Below, piece after piece: positions 45,176 through 60,110 of a stretch of DNA of 64,000 nucleotides. Made by a program: the position numbers and the translations under genes. Under the pieces are notes generated by a model. That model saw only the letters and a list, made by a program, of their open reading frames with translations. It was not told the origin of the DNA and did no database searches. Source of the stretch: Deltaproteobacteria bacterium (GTDB lineage: Bacteria > Myxococcota_A > UBA9160 > PR03); assembly GCA_035063765.1 (NCBI GenBank), contig JAPSFT010000011.1, positions 1 to 64,000 of the forward strand, written 5' to 3'. How positions within the stretch are numbered: position 1 is the stretch's first letter; every line of letters begins with the position of its first letter.

Positions 45176-47707
45176 ATGGCTTCGTCGCAACGCACGCGCA
45201 GGAAGGGAGCAGGCGGGCCGCGCCGGCGCGCGGCCCGCCGCGGCCGCGGTCTCGGGCTCGGGCGCGCGCTTGCGCTCTCGCTCGCGCTCCTGGCCTTCGG
45301 CGGTGGGGTCTTCGTGACGCGCGCCCTCGTGCGCCTCGACCGCGTCGTGCGCGCGCGCTTCGAGGGCCGGCTCTTCACGGTCCCCTCGCGCGTCTACTCG
45401 GCCCCGACCATGCTGTCGGCCGGCCTCGACGTCCGGACCATCGCGCTGCGCGACACGCTCCGGCGGCTCGGCTATCGCGAGGCCGCGAAGCCCTCCGAGC
45501 CGTCCGGTGGGCCCTCCGGGTCGCCGTCCGAGTACGATCTCTCGACGCCCGGGACGACGCTCTGGGAGCCCGGCCGCGTTCGCATCCACCTGCGTGGCTT
45601 CGAGCACCCGACGCGCGCCGAGCCGCCGCGCCGGATCGAGCTCGACCTGTCCGGAAGCGACATCGAGACGATCCGCGACCTCGGGAGCGGCCGCGAGCTG
45701 GCGGTCGCGCTCCTCGAGCCCGAGACGGTCGGCGCCTACTACGGCCCGGAGCACGAGCAGCGCGAGCTCGTCCGCGTGGGCGCCGTCCCGCGCCACCTGA
45801 TCGACGCGGTCCTGGCCGTCGAGGATCAGCGCTTCGAGGAGCACGCCGGGATCGACTGGGTGCGCGTGCTCGGAGCTGCCTGGGCGAACGTGCGGGCCGG
45901 GTCGATCCAGCAGGGGGGGAGCACGCTCACCCAGCAGCTCGTCAAGAACTTCTTCCTGACCCCCGAGCGGACCCTCGAGCGCAAGCTCCAGGAGGCGGCG
46001 ATGGCCGTGCTCGTGGAGGCCCGTTACGAGAAGAGCAAGATCCTCGAGGCCTACCTGAACGAGATCTACCTCGGCCAGCGGGGCTCGACCTCGATCCACG
46101 GCGTCGGCGAGGCCGCCCACTTCTACTTCGGCAAGCCGGTCCACCTGCTGCGCCCGGAGGACTCGGCGCTGCTCGCCGCGCTGATCCGCAACCCGCGCGC
46201 CGCCAACCCGTTCAAACACCCGGAGGCCGCCCGGGAGCGCCGCGACCTCGTGCTCGGGCTGATGCACGAGCAGGGGCGGATCGACGACGCGACGCGCGCC
46301 GCGGCGGCGGCCGCGCCGCTCGACCTCGCCGATCCGGCCCGCGAGCCGCGCGACACCCGCTACTTCCTCGACGCGCTGCGCGCGCAGCTCCCCGAGGTCT
46401 ACGACCGCGAGGTGCTGGCGACCGCCGGGCTGCGGATCTTCTCGACCCTCGACGTCCGGCTCCAGCGCGCCGCCGCCCGCGCGGTGGGCGAGGGGCTCGC
46501 CGATCTCGAGAAGCGCTTCCCGGAGCTGAAGCCCAAGAGCGGCGCCGAGGGGCCGCGCAGGCAGAGCCTCCAGGCCTGCCTCGTCGCGCTGCGCCCCCAG
46601 ACCGGCGAGGTGCTCGCGCTCGTCGGCGGCCGGGACTACGGCCAGTCGCAGTTCGATCGCTGTACGCAGGCGCGCCGCCCCGCAGGGAGCTCGTTCAAGC
46701 CCTTCGTCTACGCGGCCGCGCTCGAGGCCGACGGGGGCGCGCCGGCGATCACGCTCGCGAGCGTGCTCGACGACAGCCCGATGGTCCTGCACACCGCTGC
46801 GGGGAGCTGGCGGCCCCTGAACTACGACCGCCGGTTCCACGGCGTCGTGCCGGTGCGCCAGGCGCTCGAGCGCTCGTTCAACGTGGCAACGGCCCGGCTC
46901 GGCCAGCAGGTCGGGATCGAGCGCGTCGTGGACGTCGCGCGCCGGGCCGGCATCACGAGCCCGCTGCGCCCGTTCCCCGCCCTCGCGCTCGGTGCCGCCG
47001 ACGTGACCCCTCTCGAGATGGCGCGCGCCTACGCCACCTTCGCCAACGGCGGCGTGCGCCCCGAGGTGCTGCTCTTCGAGGACGTCGCCAACGAGGCCGG
47101 CGAGACCCTCGAGCGGCGCCGGGTCGAGTCCGTGCGCGCGCTCGATGCGGGGAGCGCCTTCCTCACCGTCTCCCTCCTCGAGGGGGTGGTGGACCGCGGC
47201 ACGGCGCGCGCCGTGCGCGCCGCGGGCTTCATCGGCCCGATCGCGGGGAAGACCGGCACGAGCGACGAGTCCAAGGATCTGTGGTTCGCGGGCTTCACGC
47301 CCGACCTGGTCGCGGTCGTCTGGGTCGGCTTCGACGAGCCGCGCCCGATGCGACACGCCGCGGCGTCGATCGCGCTCCCGATCTGGCAGCGCTTCCTGAA
47401 GGACGCCGCGGGGATGCGCGTCGCGGGCTCGTTCCCGCGCCCGCCCTCGGTCCACGTCGCCGAGATCGACCCCGTGACCGGGGCACTGGCGCTCGAGGGC
47501 TGTCCGCGCCGGCAGCCCGAGTTCTTCCTCGCGGGCACCGAGCCACGCGCCCTGTGCCCCGACGCGGGCTTCCCCTTCTTCGCCCGTGGGGAGGAGGCGG
47601 GCGGCGAGCCGGGCGCTCCCGGCGGCGCGGATGCACGAGAAGGCGACGGCGAGGGCGAAGGCGCGTTCGGGCGCTTCCTCGGCCGCCTGTTCGGGCGCGG
47701 GCGATGA
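45176..47707 (+). CDS. Bifunctional penicillin-binding protein PBP1b type
   Basis: An 843-residue class A PBP that polymerises and crosslinks peptidoglycan. A basic cytoplasmic tail and one TM (residues 25-45) are followed by a UB2H-like region (about 55-150). The GT51 domain follows, with EDQRFEEHAGIDW (catalytic Glu), GGSTLTQQLVKNFFLTPERT and KILEAYLNEIYLGQ. The transpeptidase has SSFKPF (Ser-x2-Lys), SFN and GKTGTSDE (KTG). VPSRVYSAP is typical of the PBP1b subgroup. The C-terminus is an acidic Gly/Glu tail. Likely an LpoB-like partner exists elsewhere. Start ATG with weak ribosome site. Confidence 0.93.
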   Translation: MASSQRTRRKGAGGPRRRAARRGRGLGLGRALALSLALLAFGGGVFVTRALVRLDRVVRARFEGRLFTVPSRVYSAPTMLSAGLDVRTIALRDTLRRLGYREAAKPSEPSGGPSGSPSEYDLSTPGTTLWEPGRVRIHLRGFEHPTRAEPPRRIELDLSGSDIETIRDLGSGRELAVALLEPETVGAYYGPEHEQRELVRVGAVPRHLIDAVLAVEDQRFEEHAGIDWVRVLGAAWANVRAGSIQQGGSTLTQQLVKNFFLTPERTLERKLQEAAMAVLVEARYEKSKILEAYLNEIYLGQRGSTSIHGVGEAAHFYFGKPVHLLRPEDSALLAALIRNPRAANPFKHPEAARERRDLVLGLMHEQGRIDDATRAAAAAAPLDLADPAREPRDTRYFLDALRAQLPEVYDREVLATAGLRIFSTLDVRLQRAAARAVGEGLADLEKRFPELKPKSGAEGPRRQSLQACLVALRPQTGEVLALVGGRDYGQSQFDRCTQARRPAGSSFKPFVYAAALEADGGAPAITLASVLDDSPMVLHTAAGSWRPLNYDRRFHGVVPVRQALERSFNVATARLGQQVGIERVVDVARRAGITSPLRPFPALALGAADVTPLEMARAYATFANGGVRPEVLLFEDVANEAGETLERRRVESVRALDAGSAFLTVSLLEGVVDRGTARAVRAAGFIGPIAGKTGTSDESKDLWFAGFTPDLVAVVWVGFDEPRPMRHAAASIALPIWQRFLKDAAGMRVAGSFPRPPSVHVAEIDPVTGALALEGCPRRQPEFFLAGTEPRALCPDAGFPFFARGEEAGGEPGAPGGADAREGDGEGEGAFGRFLGRLFGRGR

Positions 47708-47762
47708 TCCGGAACGGTGCCGGCTCGCCGGGCGATCGCCCTGTGATAGCTTCGCGAGCCTC

Positions 47763-48311
47763 ATGAGGCCCAAGGCGAAGCTCTTCTGGCCGGCCTTCGC
47801 GCTGTCCTTCGCCGCGGACATGGCGTCCAAGCTCTGGATCGATGCGTCGCTCACGTTCGCAGACCGTATCCCGGTGATCGACGGCTTCTTCTACATTACG
47901 CACGTCCGGAATCCGGGCGCGGCCTTCGGCCTGTTCAACACCGCGCCTGCAACGCTGCGTCTCACGGCGTTCATCGGCATCACGCTCGTCGCGATCGCGA
48001 TGATCTTCTCCTTCTACCGCAAGCTCGCCCCCGGGGAGCGACTCTCGGCGCTGTCGCTCGGCCTGATCCTCGGCGGCGCGAGCGGCAACCTGGTGGACCG
48101 GGTCTTCCGCGGCGAGGTGGTCGACTTCCTCCACTTCCGCCTCTGGGGCGGCTACCAGTGGCCCGACTTCAACCTCGCCGACAGCTTCATCGTCGTCGGC
48201 GTGGCACTGCTGGTGATCGAGCTGCTCGCAAGCGAAGGCGAAACGCGCACCGACCCCGCGGGAGAGGGAGCCGGTCCGGACCGCGCGCTCACGCCGCAGC
48301 ATCGTGATTGA
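47763..48311 (+). CDS. lspA: Lipoprotein signal peptidase
   Basis: A 182-residue aspartic peptidase that removes lipoprotein signal peptides after Lgt. Four TM segments. Catalytic Asp residues are in GNLVDRVFRGEVVDFL and FNLADSFIVVG. Early motif NPGAAFGLF is conserved. A 20-residue hydrophilic tail extends beyond the last TM. It follows the PBP gene by 55 bases, a plausible shared promoter. Confidence 0.95.
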   Translation: MRPKAKLFWPAFALSFAADMASKLWIDASLTFADRIPVIDGFFYITHVRNPGAAFGLFNTAPATLRLTAFIGITLVAIAMIFSFYRKLAPGERLSALSLGLILGGASGNLVDRVFRGEVVDFLHFRLWGGYQWPDFNLADSFIVVGVALLVIELLASEGETRTDPAGEGAGPDRALTPQHRD

Positions 48312-48339
48312 TCCGTGTTCCTCGCGAGGTGCAGCGTCG

Positions 48340-48355
48340 AGGAAAGACACTTCCT
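48340..48355. promoter_or_regulatory. Possible IclR-type operator
   Basis: AGGAAAGACACTTCCT is an imperfect palindrome with GGAA...TTCC arms like the GGAAA-N-TTTCC sites of several IclR-family regulators. It lies 54 bases before the -35 region of the IclR gene, between lspA and that gene. Supportive only by pattern and position. Confidence 0.35.
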
Positions 48356-48408
48356 AGTGTAGAACGTCCAGCGACGAAGAATTCCCTCCCGATCACGACT
48401 TCTCGTGC

Positions 48409-48438
48409 TTGACACCGAATCCGACGCTGTGCCATACA
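48409..48438 (+). promoter_or_regulatory. Sigma70-type promoter of iclR-like gene
   Basis: TTGACA (48409-48414) and CATACA (48433-48438) are spaced 18 bases apart. The first is a consensus -35 box, uncommon in this GC-rich sequence. It lies 81 bases before the IclR ATG. Confidence 0.5.
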
Positions 48439-48519
48439 GATCGCCTCTTCCCCCCAGCGCCCTCGGGCCAGCCGAAATGGCTCCGGCTGCCTGCAAAGCT
48501 GCTTGCAAGAGGCACGCCG

Positions 48520-49305
48520 ATGCACAGGGCCAAGAGCGACTACGCGATCCAGACCGTCACGAACGCGTTGCGCGTGCTCGACGTGTTCGAGGCCGACGAG
48601 GAGATCGGCGTGACGGAGCTGGCGCGGCGGCTCCACCTCCACAAGAACAACGTCTTCCGCCTGCTCGCGACGCTCGAGGACAAGGGCTGGGTCGAGCAGA
48701 GCGCGGACAGCGAGCGCTACCGGCTGGGCGCGGCCTGCCTCCGCCTGGCGCGCAACTACGCGCGCACCCACGGGCTCACCCGCTGGGGCCGCCCGGCCCT
48801 CGAGGGGCTCGCTCGCGAGACCGGCGAGACCGTGCACCTGGGCGTCCTGCGGGGCTTCGAGGTCGTGCACCTCGACGGCGAGCAGGCCCCGGGCCTGCTG
48901 GTGAGCGGCGTGCGCACCGGGATGCGCATGCCGGGCCACAGCACGGCGCTCGGCAAGGTGCTGCTCGGCTGCGGCCCCGCCGGCACGCTCGAGAGCTACG
49001 ACCGCGAGGTCATCGCGCGGGGCGTGGACTCCTTCACGCCCGAGACGATCGTGGACCGCGACAAGCTCCTCGAGCACCTGCATTGCGTGGCGGCACAGGG
49101 CTGGGCGCTCGATCTCGAGGAGTCGAGCCCGGGACTGGCCTGCGTGGCGGCACCCGTGATCGACGCGGCTGGCCGTGCCGTCGGGGCGCTCTCCCTGTCG
49201 GGCCCGTCCTTCCGCCTCGACCGCGACCTGCTCGAGGGCCGCCTCGCGCCCGCCGTCGTCGTCGCCGCGAACGGACTCTCGAAGCAGCTCGGCGCCGGGA
49301 TCTAG
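48520..49305 (+). CDS. IclR-family transcriptional regulator
   Basis: A 261-residue regulator. An N-terminal winged HTH occupies about residues 8-65 ([41 protein letters not shown]). An effector-binding domain follows, with the IclR block [14 protein letters not shown] and a Cys-containing late strand. IclR proteins sense small organic acids. The ACAD and malic enzyme genes follow on the same strand and may be targets, though neither has a seen operator. ATG preferred, since the conserved HTH begins right after it. Confidence 0.9.
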   Translation: MHRAKSDYAIQTVTNALRVLDVFEADEEIGVTELARRLHLHKNNVFRLLATLEDKGWVEQSADSERYRLGAACLRLARNYARTHGLTRWGRPALEGLARETGETVHLGVLRGFEVVHLDGEQAPGLLVSGVRTGMRMPGHSTALGKVLLGCGPAGTLESYDREVIARGVDSFTPETIVDRDKLLEHLHCVAAQGWALDLEESSPGLACVAAPVIDAAGRAVGALSLSGPSFRLDRDLLEGRLAPAVVVAANGLSKQLGAGI

Positions 49306-49415
49306 TCCGCTACGTTCGCCTCCGTCACGCGCCATCCCACGAGTGGAATCCGACTCCAGGTCGCAAGGATCCGGAGCCGATCCGAGCGGTGGCGCACAGC
49401 GCGGGGGCGACCGGT

Positions 49416-50555
<1,140 letters not shown>

Positions 50556-50622
50556 CTCCCGGCGGGGGCGACGGACCTGGTCGGCGGTGTGCAAGTTCGC
50601 GTCCCTGCGGCGGAAAGCGTCC

Positions 50623-50652
50623 TCGACGGCGCGCCGAGCGATCTGATATCCT
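50623..50652 (+). promoter_or_regulatory. Weak sigma70-type promoter before malic enzyme
   Basis: TCGACG (50623-50628) and TATCCT (50647-50652) are 18 bases apart. The second is the most AT-rich spot in the gap between the dehydrogenase stop and the malic enzyme start (GTG 50707). Only moderate similarity to consensus, so it is a candidate. Confidence 0.3.
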
Positions 50653-50706
50653 GCGCCGCCTCCCAAGCCCGAGAACCCCTCCCCAACCCAAGGCGGGTCC
50701 CTCGTC

Positions 50707-51990
<1,284 letters not shown>

Positions 51991-52009
51991 GCCGAGGGCG
52001 AAACCGCAC

Positions 52010-53560
<1,551 letters not shown>

Positions 53561-53570
53561 GAGGGCCCGC

Positions 53571-55103
53571 ATGTTCCAGAAGGTGCTGATCGCCAACCGC
53601 GGCGAGATCGCCGTGCGCGTGATGCGCGCCTGCCGCGAGATGGGCATCAAGACCGTCGCCGTCTTCTCGGACGTCGACCGCGACGCGCTCCACGTGCGCT
53701 TCGCCGACGAGGCCTACCCGATCGGCCCGCCCCCGGCCCGCGAGTCCTACCTGATCGGCGAGCGCATCGTCGCGGTCGCGAAGCAGGCCGGCGCCGAGGC
53801 GATCCATCCCGGTTACGGCTTCCTCTCCGAGCGCGGCGAGTTCGCCGACCTGTGCGAACAGGAGGGCGTGGTCTTCATCGGCCCGCGCGGCGCGGTGATG
53901 CGCTCGATGGGCGACAAGGTCACCGCCCGCCAGACCATGGAGAAGGCGCGCGTTCCGATCGTGCCGGGCACGACCGAGCGGCTCAGCGACGAGCAGCTGG
54001 CGGTCTGGGTCGAGAAGATCGGCCTGCCCGTGATGATCAAGGCCGCGGCCGGCGGCGGCGGCAAGGGGATGCGGCTCGTGAAGGCCGAGAAGGAGCTGGC
54101 CGGCGCCGTCGCGCGCGCCCGCTCCGAGGCGAAGAGCTCCTTCGGCGACGACTCGCTCTACGTCGAGAAGTTCGTCGAGGAGCCGCGCCACATCGAGATC
54201 CAGATCCTGGCCGACGCCCACGGCAACGCCGTCCATCTCTTCGAGCGCGAGTGTTCGATCCAGCGCCGCCACCAGAAGGTGATCGAGGAGGCGCCGGGCA
54301 ACCGGATCAGCCCCGAGCTGCGCGCGGAGATGGGCGCGGCAGCCGTTGCCGCCGCCAAGGCCGTGAACTACGTCGGCGCCGGCACCTGTGAGTTCCTGGT
54401 CGACAAGCACGACCGCTTCTACTTCCTCGAGATGAACACGCGCGTGCAGGTGGAGCACGCGATCACCGAGATGATCACGGGCGTCGACATCGTGAAGACG
54501 ATGATCCGGGTGGCCGCCGGCGAGAAGCTGCCCTTCGCGCAGGCGGACCTCGCGATCAGCGGCCACTCGATCGAGGCGCGCGTCTACGCCGAGGACCCCG
54601 ACAACAACTTCGTGCCCTCGCCGGGCGAGATCGCCGTGTACCGGCCGGCGGCGGGGCCCGGGATCCGCGTGGACAGCGGGGTCTACCAGGGCGCGCGCGT
54701 CACGGTCTTCTACGACCCGATGGTCGCGAAGCTCGTGGTCTGGGGCCGCGACCGCCAGGAGGCGATCGAACGGCTGCGCCGCGCGCTGCGCGAGTTCGTC
54801 GTGAAGGGCATCAAGACCTCGATCCCCTTCCACCAGAAGGTGGTCGAGCACCCGGTGTTCCTGGCCGGTCGCTACGACACCGGCTTCATCGACCAGCACC
54901 TGGCCGGCGGCAAGGGCGACCCGCGCCCGCTCGGCGAGGACGCGAAGGAGGCGCGGCGCGTCGCCGTGATGATGGCGGCGATCGCGGCCTACCAGCGCGA
55001 CAAGGCGCGCGCGGCCACGGCCGCCACGACGGGGGCCGCGGCCGGCGCCGATCCCTGGAAGAGCTTCGGGCGCCGCAGCCAGATGCGGGGGAGCCTCCGG
55101 TGA
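53571..55103 (+). CDS. Acyl-CoA carboxylase, biotin carboxylase subunit
   Basis: A 510-residue biotin carboxylase. VLIANRGEIAVRVMRAC, ATP-grasp IKAAAGGGGKGMRLV, ERECSIQRRHQKVIEEAP and EMNTRVQVEHAITEMITG are diagnostic. Residues beyond about 455 form a helical link (VAVMMAAIAAYQRDKARA). It contains no biotinyl domain. That domain is a separate gene directly after (55100). The ATG lies 10 bases after the beta subunit stop. Confidence 0.94.
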   Translation: MFQKVLIANRGEIAVRVMRACREMGIKTVAVFSDVDRDALHVRFADEAYPIGPPPARESYLIGERIVAVAKQAGAEAIHPGYGFLSERGEFADLCEQEGVVFIGPRGAVMRSMGDKVTARQTMEKARVPIVPGTTERLSDEQLAVWVEKIGLPVMIKAAAGGGGKGMRLVKAEKELAGAVARARSEAKSSFGDDSLYVEKFVEEPRHIEIQILADAHGNAVHLFERECSIQRRHQKVIEEAPGNRISPELRAEMGAAAVAAAKAVNYVGAGTCEFLVDKHDRFYFLEMNTRVQVEHAITEMITGVDIVKTMIRVAAGEKLPFAQADLAISGHSIEARVYAEDPDNNFVPSPGEIAVYRPAAGPGIRVDSGVYQGARVTVFYDPMVAKLVVWGRDRQEAIERLRRALREFVVKGIKTSIPFHQKVVEHPVFLAGRYDTGFIDQHLAGGKGDPRPLGEDAKEARRVAVMMAAIAAYQRDKARAATAATTGAAAGADPWKSFGRRSQMRGSLR

Positions 55104-55648
55104 AGTACGAGGTCTCGGAGAAGGGCGGCGAGACCCACAGCGTCGAGCTCCGGGAGCTCGGCGAGAACGCCTACGAGGTGACGCTCGACGGCCGCACCGT
55201 CCAGGTCGACGCAGCCCGCAGCGGCAAGACGATCTTCTCGATCCTCGAGGACGGCCGGCAGTTCGAGGTGATCATCGACGAGACCGGCGCGCACGGCTTC
55301 GACGTGCTCGTCGGCGGCCAGCTCCTCCACCTCCAGGCCTTCGACGAGCGCTCGCGCCTCCTGGCGGCGACGGGCAAGGCGGCGGTCAGCGGCCCGCAGC
55401 GGGTCGAGGCCGAGATGCCCGGCAAGGTCGTGAAGATCTCGGCGCCGGTCGGTGCGAGCGTGCAGGAGGGACAGGGCGTCGTGATCCTCGAGGCGATGAA
55501 GATGGAGAACGAGATCAAGTCGCCGGTCGACGGCACCGTGACCGAGATCGGCGTCGCCGAGGGCCAGACCGTCGAGAGCGGGGCGCTCCTCTTCGTGGTC
55601 GAGCCGCCCGCCGGCCCCGGACCGCCCGCGGCAGACGCGAGCCCCTGA
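55100..55648 (+). CDS. Biotin carboxyl carrier subunit
   Basis: A 182-residue biotinyl protein. The biotin motif VILEAMKMENEIKSPVDGTV places biotin on Lys134. Residues 1-85 are a beta-rich extension typical of stand-alone carriers of propionyl-CoA carboxylases. GTG start overlaps the biotin carboxylase by 4 bases (GTGA). The three-gene order (CT, BC, BCCP) suits a single enzyme complex. Confidence 0.93.
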   Translation: MKYEVSEKGGETHSVELRELGENAYEVTLDGRTVQVDAARSGKTIFSILEDGRQFEVIIDETGAHGFDVLVGGQLLHLQAFDERSRLLAATGKAAVSGPQRVEAEMPGKVVKISAPVGASVQEGQGVVILEAMKMENEIKSPVDGTVTEIGVAEGQTVESGALLFVVEPPAGPGPPAADASP

Positions 55649-55672
55649 GCAGCCGCCGGCCACCGGCCGCCT

Positions 55673-56449
55673 TCAGACCCGCGCCACGGCTCCCGCGTCC
55701 GGCTTCTCGCCGGACGTGCCGCGCGCGCGCTTGCCGCCGAAGAGCCAGGCGACGCCGACCCCGAGCAGGTAGAGCACGCACATCGGGACGGCGAGCATGC
55801 TCTGGCTCACCCAGTCGGGCGACGGGGTGAGCACGGCGCCGATCACGAAGTTGATCAGGATCGCGTAGGGGAAGTAGCGGAGGAGCTGGCGCACCGTGAG
55901 GATGCCGGCGCTGGCCAGGAAGAAGACCACGACGGGGAGCTGGAAGGCGACGCCGAAGGCGAGGAACATGCTGGTCGTCATCGACCACACCTCGCGCATG
56001 CTCCAGGCCGCCTGCACGAACTCGCTCTCGAACTCGCCGAGGAAGGTGAACATCGCCGGGAACACGAACCGGTGGCCGAAGAAGGCACCCGCCACGAAGA
56101 GCAGCGTCGAGGTCAGGACGAAGGGCACCGCGAGCTTCTTCTCGCCCGGGTAGAGGCCGGGCGCGATGAAGGCCCACACCTGCCAGAGCACGCCGGGGAG
56201 CGCCAGCACGAAGCCGGCCAGGGCGGCGCCCTTCAGGTAGGTGAAGAAGATCTCGCCGGGCGCGATCGCCTGGAGGTGGCCGCCCTCGCGCGCGAGCGCC
56301 GCGACGGCGGGCCGCAGGAGCTCGCGGAAGATCGCCTCCCGGAACCACCAGGCGACCCCCGTCCCGGCCACCCAGAAGAGCAGCGCGCGCACGATCCGCC
56401 GCCGCAGCTCGGCCAGGTGCTCGGTCAGCGGGAGCCGGGTCTCATCCAT
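55673..56449 (-). CDS. tatC: Sec-independent translocase TatC
   Basis: A 258-residue membrane protein with six TM segments, the receptor of the twin-arginine pathway. [37 protein letters not shown] and [12 protein letters not shown] are conserved. It begins 8 bases inside the end of tatA (on the minus strand). No twin-arginine signal peptide is clear in this window. Confidence 0.96.
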   Translation of the reverse strand: MDETRLPLTEHLAELRRRIVRALLFWVAGTGVAWWFREAIFRELLRPAVAALAREGGHLQAIAPGEIFFTYLKGAALAGFVLALPGVLWQVWAFIAPGLYPGEKKLAVPFVLTSTLLFVAGAFFGHRFVFPAMFTFLGEFESEFVQAAWSMREVWSMTTSMFLAFGVAFQLPVVVFFLASAGILTVRQLLRYFPYAILINFVIGAVLTPSPDWVSQSMLAVPMCVLYLLGVGVAWLFGGKRARGTSGEKPDAGAVARV

Positions 56450-56759
56450 TCGCGGGCGAGGAGGACGGCGGCGGAGCCGCCTGCCCGGCAGGCCCTGCCT
56501 CGGCCGCGGGCTGGTCGAGCGGGGCGGGGGCGGCCGCCGGGGGCGGGATCGCCGACGCCGGGTGGGGCGGCTCCGGGCGCGGGGGCGGGGGCGGCTCGAT
56601 CGCCTCGTTGAAGCTCGCGCGCAGGTCGTTCGAGGCGCGCCGGAACTCGTGCATGGCGCGCCCGAGGGAGCGCGCCAGCTCCGGCAGCTTGGTCGGCCCG
56701 AAGACGATCAGGGCCACGACGAGGATCACGAGCAGCTCCGTCATCCCGATGCCGAACAT
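56442..56759 (-). CDS. TatA/TatB family protein
   Basis: A 105-residue Tat component. [36 protein letters not shown] gives the single TM, hinge FGP and amphipathic helix (read in short parts). The tail of 45 residues is rich in Pro and Ala. The longer helix ([16 protein letters not shown]) leans to TatB, but with no other TatA/B nearby the assignment is open. Next to tatC. Confidence 0.9.
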   Translation of the reverse strand: MFGIGMTELLVILVVALIVFGPTKLPELARSLGRAMHEFRRASNDLRASFNEAIEPPPPPRPEPPHPASAIPPPAAAPAPLDQPAAEAGPAGQAAPPPSSSPANG

Positions 56760-56801
56760 GGCGGCAAATTAGCGGTCGCCTCGACGGACGGCAGGCAGGG
56801 G

Positions 56802-57230
56802 TCAGGAAGCCAGGGCGACGGGCCCCCCCGTGATCAACGCACCCCCGTCCGCGGCCGGTACCGTGATCGGCCGGCGGTCGCGCGCGGCCACGATCTCGAG
56901 GCCCATGCGCGGGTGCGCGCCCGGCGCGTGCGCGATCCACGCCACGCGGGCCACCGCGTCGAGGGACGGCCGCCCGTCGACGCTGCGGACGATGATGCGG
57001 AGCAGGGAGCCGATGGGCGCGACGACCTTCGCCCGGACACACAGGCCCCGCGGCGATAGATCGAGGGTGAAGCCGTGCCGCCACTGCTGGTCGCGATGGA
57101 CCCGCGGGAACGGAGCGTACTCCACCAGTCGCACGGTCGCGTCCCGCCGCACCCTGCGAACGGTCCACGACCCTCCCGTGCCCGCGCTCCCCCCGAAATC
57201 GAACGCGAGCTGACCCCCTGCTCCGCGCAT
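56802..57230 (-). CDS. PilZ-domain protein, atypical
   Basis: A 142-residue protein with a PilZ-like beta-barrel: RRVRRDATVRLVEYAPF, FTLDLSPRGLCVRAK and MGLEIVAARDRR. PilZ domains bind cyclic di-GMP. The RxxxR motif (RRVRR) and DLSxxGxxV (DLSPRGLCV) motif are recognisable. The ATG at 57228-57230 has a strong ribosome site (GGGGGG). It is 18 bases downstream of the HD-GYP gene, so both may be co-transcribed. It could be a readout for the nucleotide the neighbour degrades. Confidence 0.75.
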   Translation of the reverse strand: MRGAGGQLAFDFGGSAGTGGSWTVRRVRRDATVRLVEYAPFPRVHRDQQWRHGFTLDLSPRGLCVRAKVVAPIGSLLRIIVRSVDGRPSLDAVARVAWIAHAPGAHPRMGLEIVAARDRRPITVPAADGGALITGGPVALAS

Positions 57231-57247
57231 CGGTTGCCCCCCTCTGC

Positions 57248-58459
57248 TCACCATGCGTTCCGCAGCGCCGACGGTCCGGCCGAAGATCGCGTCCCGGCGG
57301 CTGCGGCTCCGACCGCGACCGCCACCAGCTCGAGGTCGGTGTCGCACGCGCCGCTCTCGACGAGCGCCGTGAGCTCCTTCGCGAGCGCCGGATCGAACTG
57401 GCGGCCCGCCTCCTGGCGCAGCTCGGCGAGCGCGGCGCCCTGCGTGCGCGCTCGGCGCCAGGGGCGGTCGCTCGTCATCGCGTCGAAGGCGTCGGCCACC
57501 TGGACGATGCGGGCGCCGAGCGGGATCGCCTCGCCGGCCTTGCCGTCGGGATAGCCGCAGCCGTCCCAGCGCTCGTGGTGGGACCGGACCGCCGCGACGA
57601 CGCCCTCGCCGAGCCCGAGCGGCTCGAGCAGGCGGCCCCCGATCTCGGGATGCTGCTCGACGATGCGGCGTTCCATCTCGGAGAGCTCGCCGCGGCGCAC
57701 GAGCAGGTCGGTGGGCACGCCGATCTTGCCGACGTCGTGCAGGAAGGCCGCGACGCGGGTCGCCCGCTTCTGCTCGTCGGGGAGGCCGAGGCGATCTGCG
57801 AGCAGGGTCGCAAAGAACGCGACGCGCCTGCCGTGGCCGCGCCGGTAGGGATCCTGTCCCTCCACGGTCTGGGCGAGGCGCTCGAAGAAGGGCAGCACGC
57901 GGTCCGCGTCGAAGCTGTCCGCGGGCGGCAGCTCGGTGACCTGCCTGGCCAGCAGCTCGCCGAGCCGCCCGCGCAGATCCGCGCTCCCCTCCACCCGCTC
58001 GAGGATGCTCCGCACGTCGGCGTCACGGCCGACCAGGTCGCCGAGATCCTCCAGGAACTGCACCAGGCGGGTCCGCCCGCGCCGGCGGCTGAGGGCACGC
58101 TGGACGGCCGTGCTCACCTGCATCACGTCGAAGGGCTTCTGGAGATAGTCCGCGACTCCCCAGCGGATGCCCTCGGTCGCGGACTCGATGCTTCCCTGCC
58201 CGGTGATCACGATCAGCTCGACGTCGGGGAACTCGCCGCGGAGCTTGCGCATCAGCTCCGCGCCCCGCAGGCCGGGCATCGCCAGGTCGAGGGTCACGAC
58301 GTCGACCGGCGTCGCGCGCAGCGCCTCGACGGCCTCGGCGCCGCTGCCGACCGCGAGCACGCGGTACGCCGGCGACAGGATCATGCGGAGCGACTCGCGC
58401 GGACCGCGTTCGTCGTCCACCACCAGGACGGTGGCTCGGTGCTTGCTCCGATCGGACAC
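57248..58459 (-). CDS. Response regulator with HD-GYP phosphodiesterase
   Basis: A 403-residue protein. Residues 10-125 are a receiver: phosphoacceptor Asp58 in TLDLAMPG, LVVDDERG acidic pocket and QKPF Lys. After a linker, residues about 190-380 form an HD-GYP domain: HDVGKIGVPTD (residues 241-251) and HHERWDGCGYPDG (294-306). The intact HD and GYP residues indicate an active cyclic-di-GMP phosphodiesterase. GTG 58459 preceded by GGAGGC. A sigma54 promoter lies at 58506, 47 bases before the start. Confidence 0.93.
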   Translation of the reverse strand: MSDRSKHRATVLVVDDERGPRESLRMILSPAYRVLAVGSGAEAVEALRATPVDVVTLDLAMPGLRGAELMRKLRGEFPDVELIVITGQGSIESATEGIRWGVADYLQKPFDVMQVSTAVQRALSRRRGRTRLVQFLEDLGDLVGRDADVRSILERVEGSADLRGRLGELLARQVTELPPADSFDADRVLPFFERLAQTVEGQDPYRRGHGRRVAFFATLLADRLGLPDEQKRATRVAAFLHDVGKIGVPTDLLVRRGELSEMERRIVEQHPEIGGRLLEPLGLGEGVVAAVRSHHERWDGCGYPDGKAGEAIPLGARIVQVADAFDAMTSDRPWRRARTQGAALAELRQEAGRQFDPALAKELTALVESGACDTDLELVAVAVGAAAAGTRSSAGPSALRNAW

Positions 58460-58505
58460 GGGGAGCCTCCGGGGTTGGCCTCGCGTGCGACCCGGCGGGG
58501 TTTCC

Positions 58506-58521
58506 GCAAGCGCCGTGCCAA
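58506..58521 (-). promoter_or_regulatory. Sigma54 promoter of HD-GYP gene
   Basis: On the minus strand TTGGCACGGCGCTTGC matches the sigma54 consensus TGGCACG-N4-TTGC at every fixed base, with ten bases between GG and GC. Transcription would start about 36 bases before the HD-GYP GTG at 58459. An NtrC-type activator is the next gene upstream. The rest of the 250-base gap shows no gene. Confidence 0.85.
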
Positions 58522-58709
58522 CCTCGGAAGGATGTGCAGGAGAAAGGTCAACCCACTGGAGTAGAAGGGATTTCCATGAGGCCACCGGGGCTGACGCGGC
58601 GTTCGGGAATCGTTCCGCCAGGAACAGCCACTTGCTGCCGGCGCACCCAAGTCCGCGGTTCCGATGGGAAAGAGACGGCGTTCCAGACCGAACACGGGTC
58701 CCGGTCCGT

Positions 58710-60077
<1,368 letters not shown>

Positions 60078-60110
60078 GGCGGCGCAAGGTACCGCGCCGC
60101 GTCCGGGGGG

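Noticed and set aside
44960-47854. A 964-residue open frame antisense to the PBP1b gene
   Set aside because: Long antisense frames are expected in GC-rich coding DNA. It has no ribosome site or family motif, and the plus-strand protein is a complete PBP1b.
60078-60110. A sigma54 promoter for the NtrC-type gene
   Set aside because: A TTGC box is present on the minus strand but the GG is out of register by one base.
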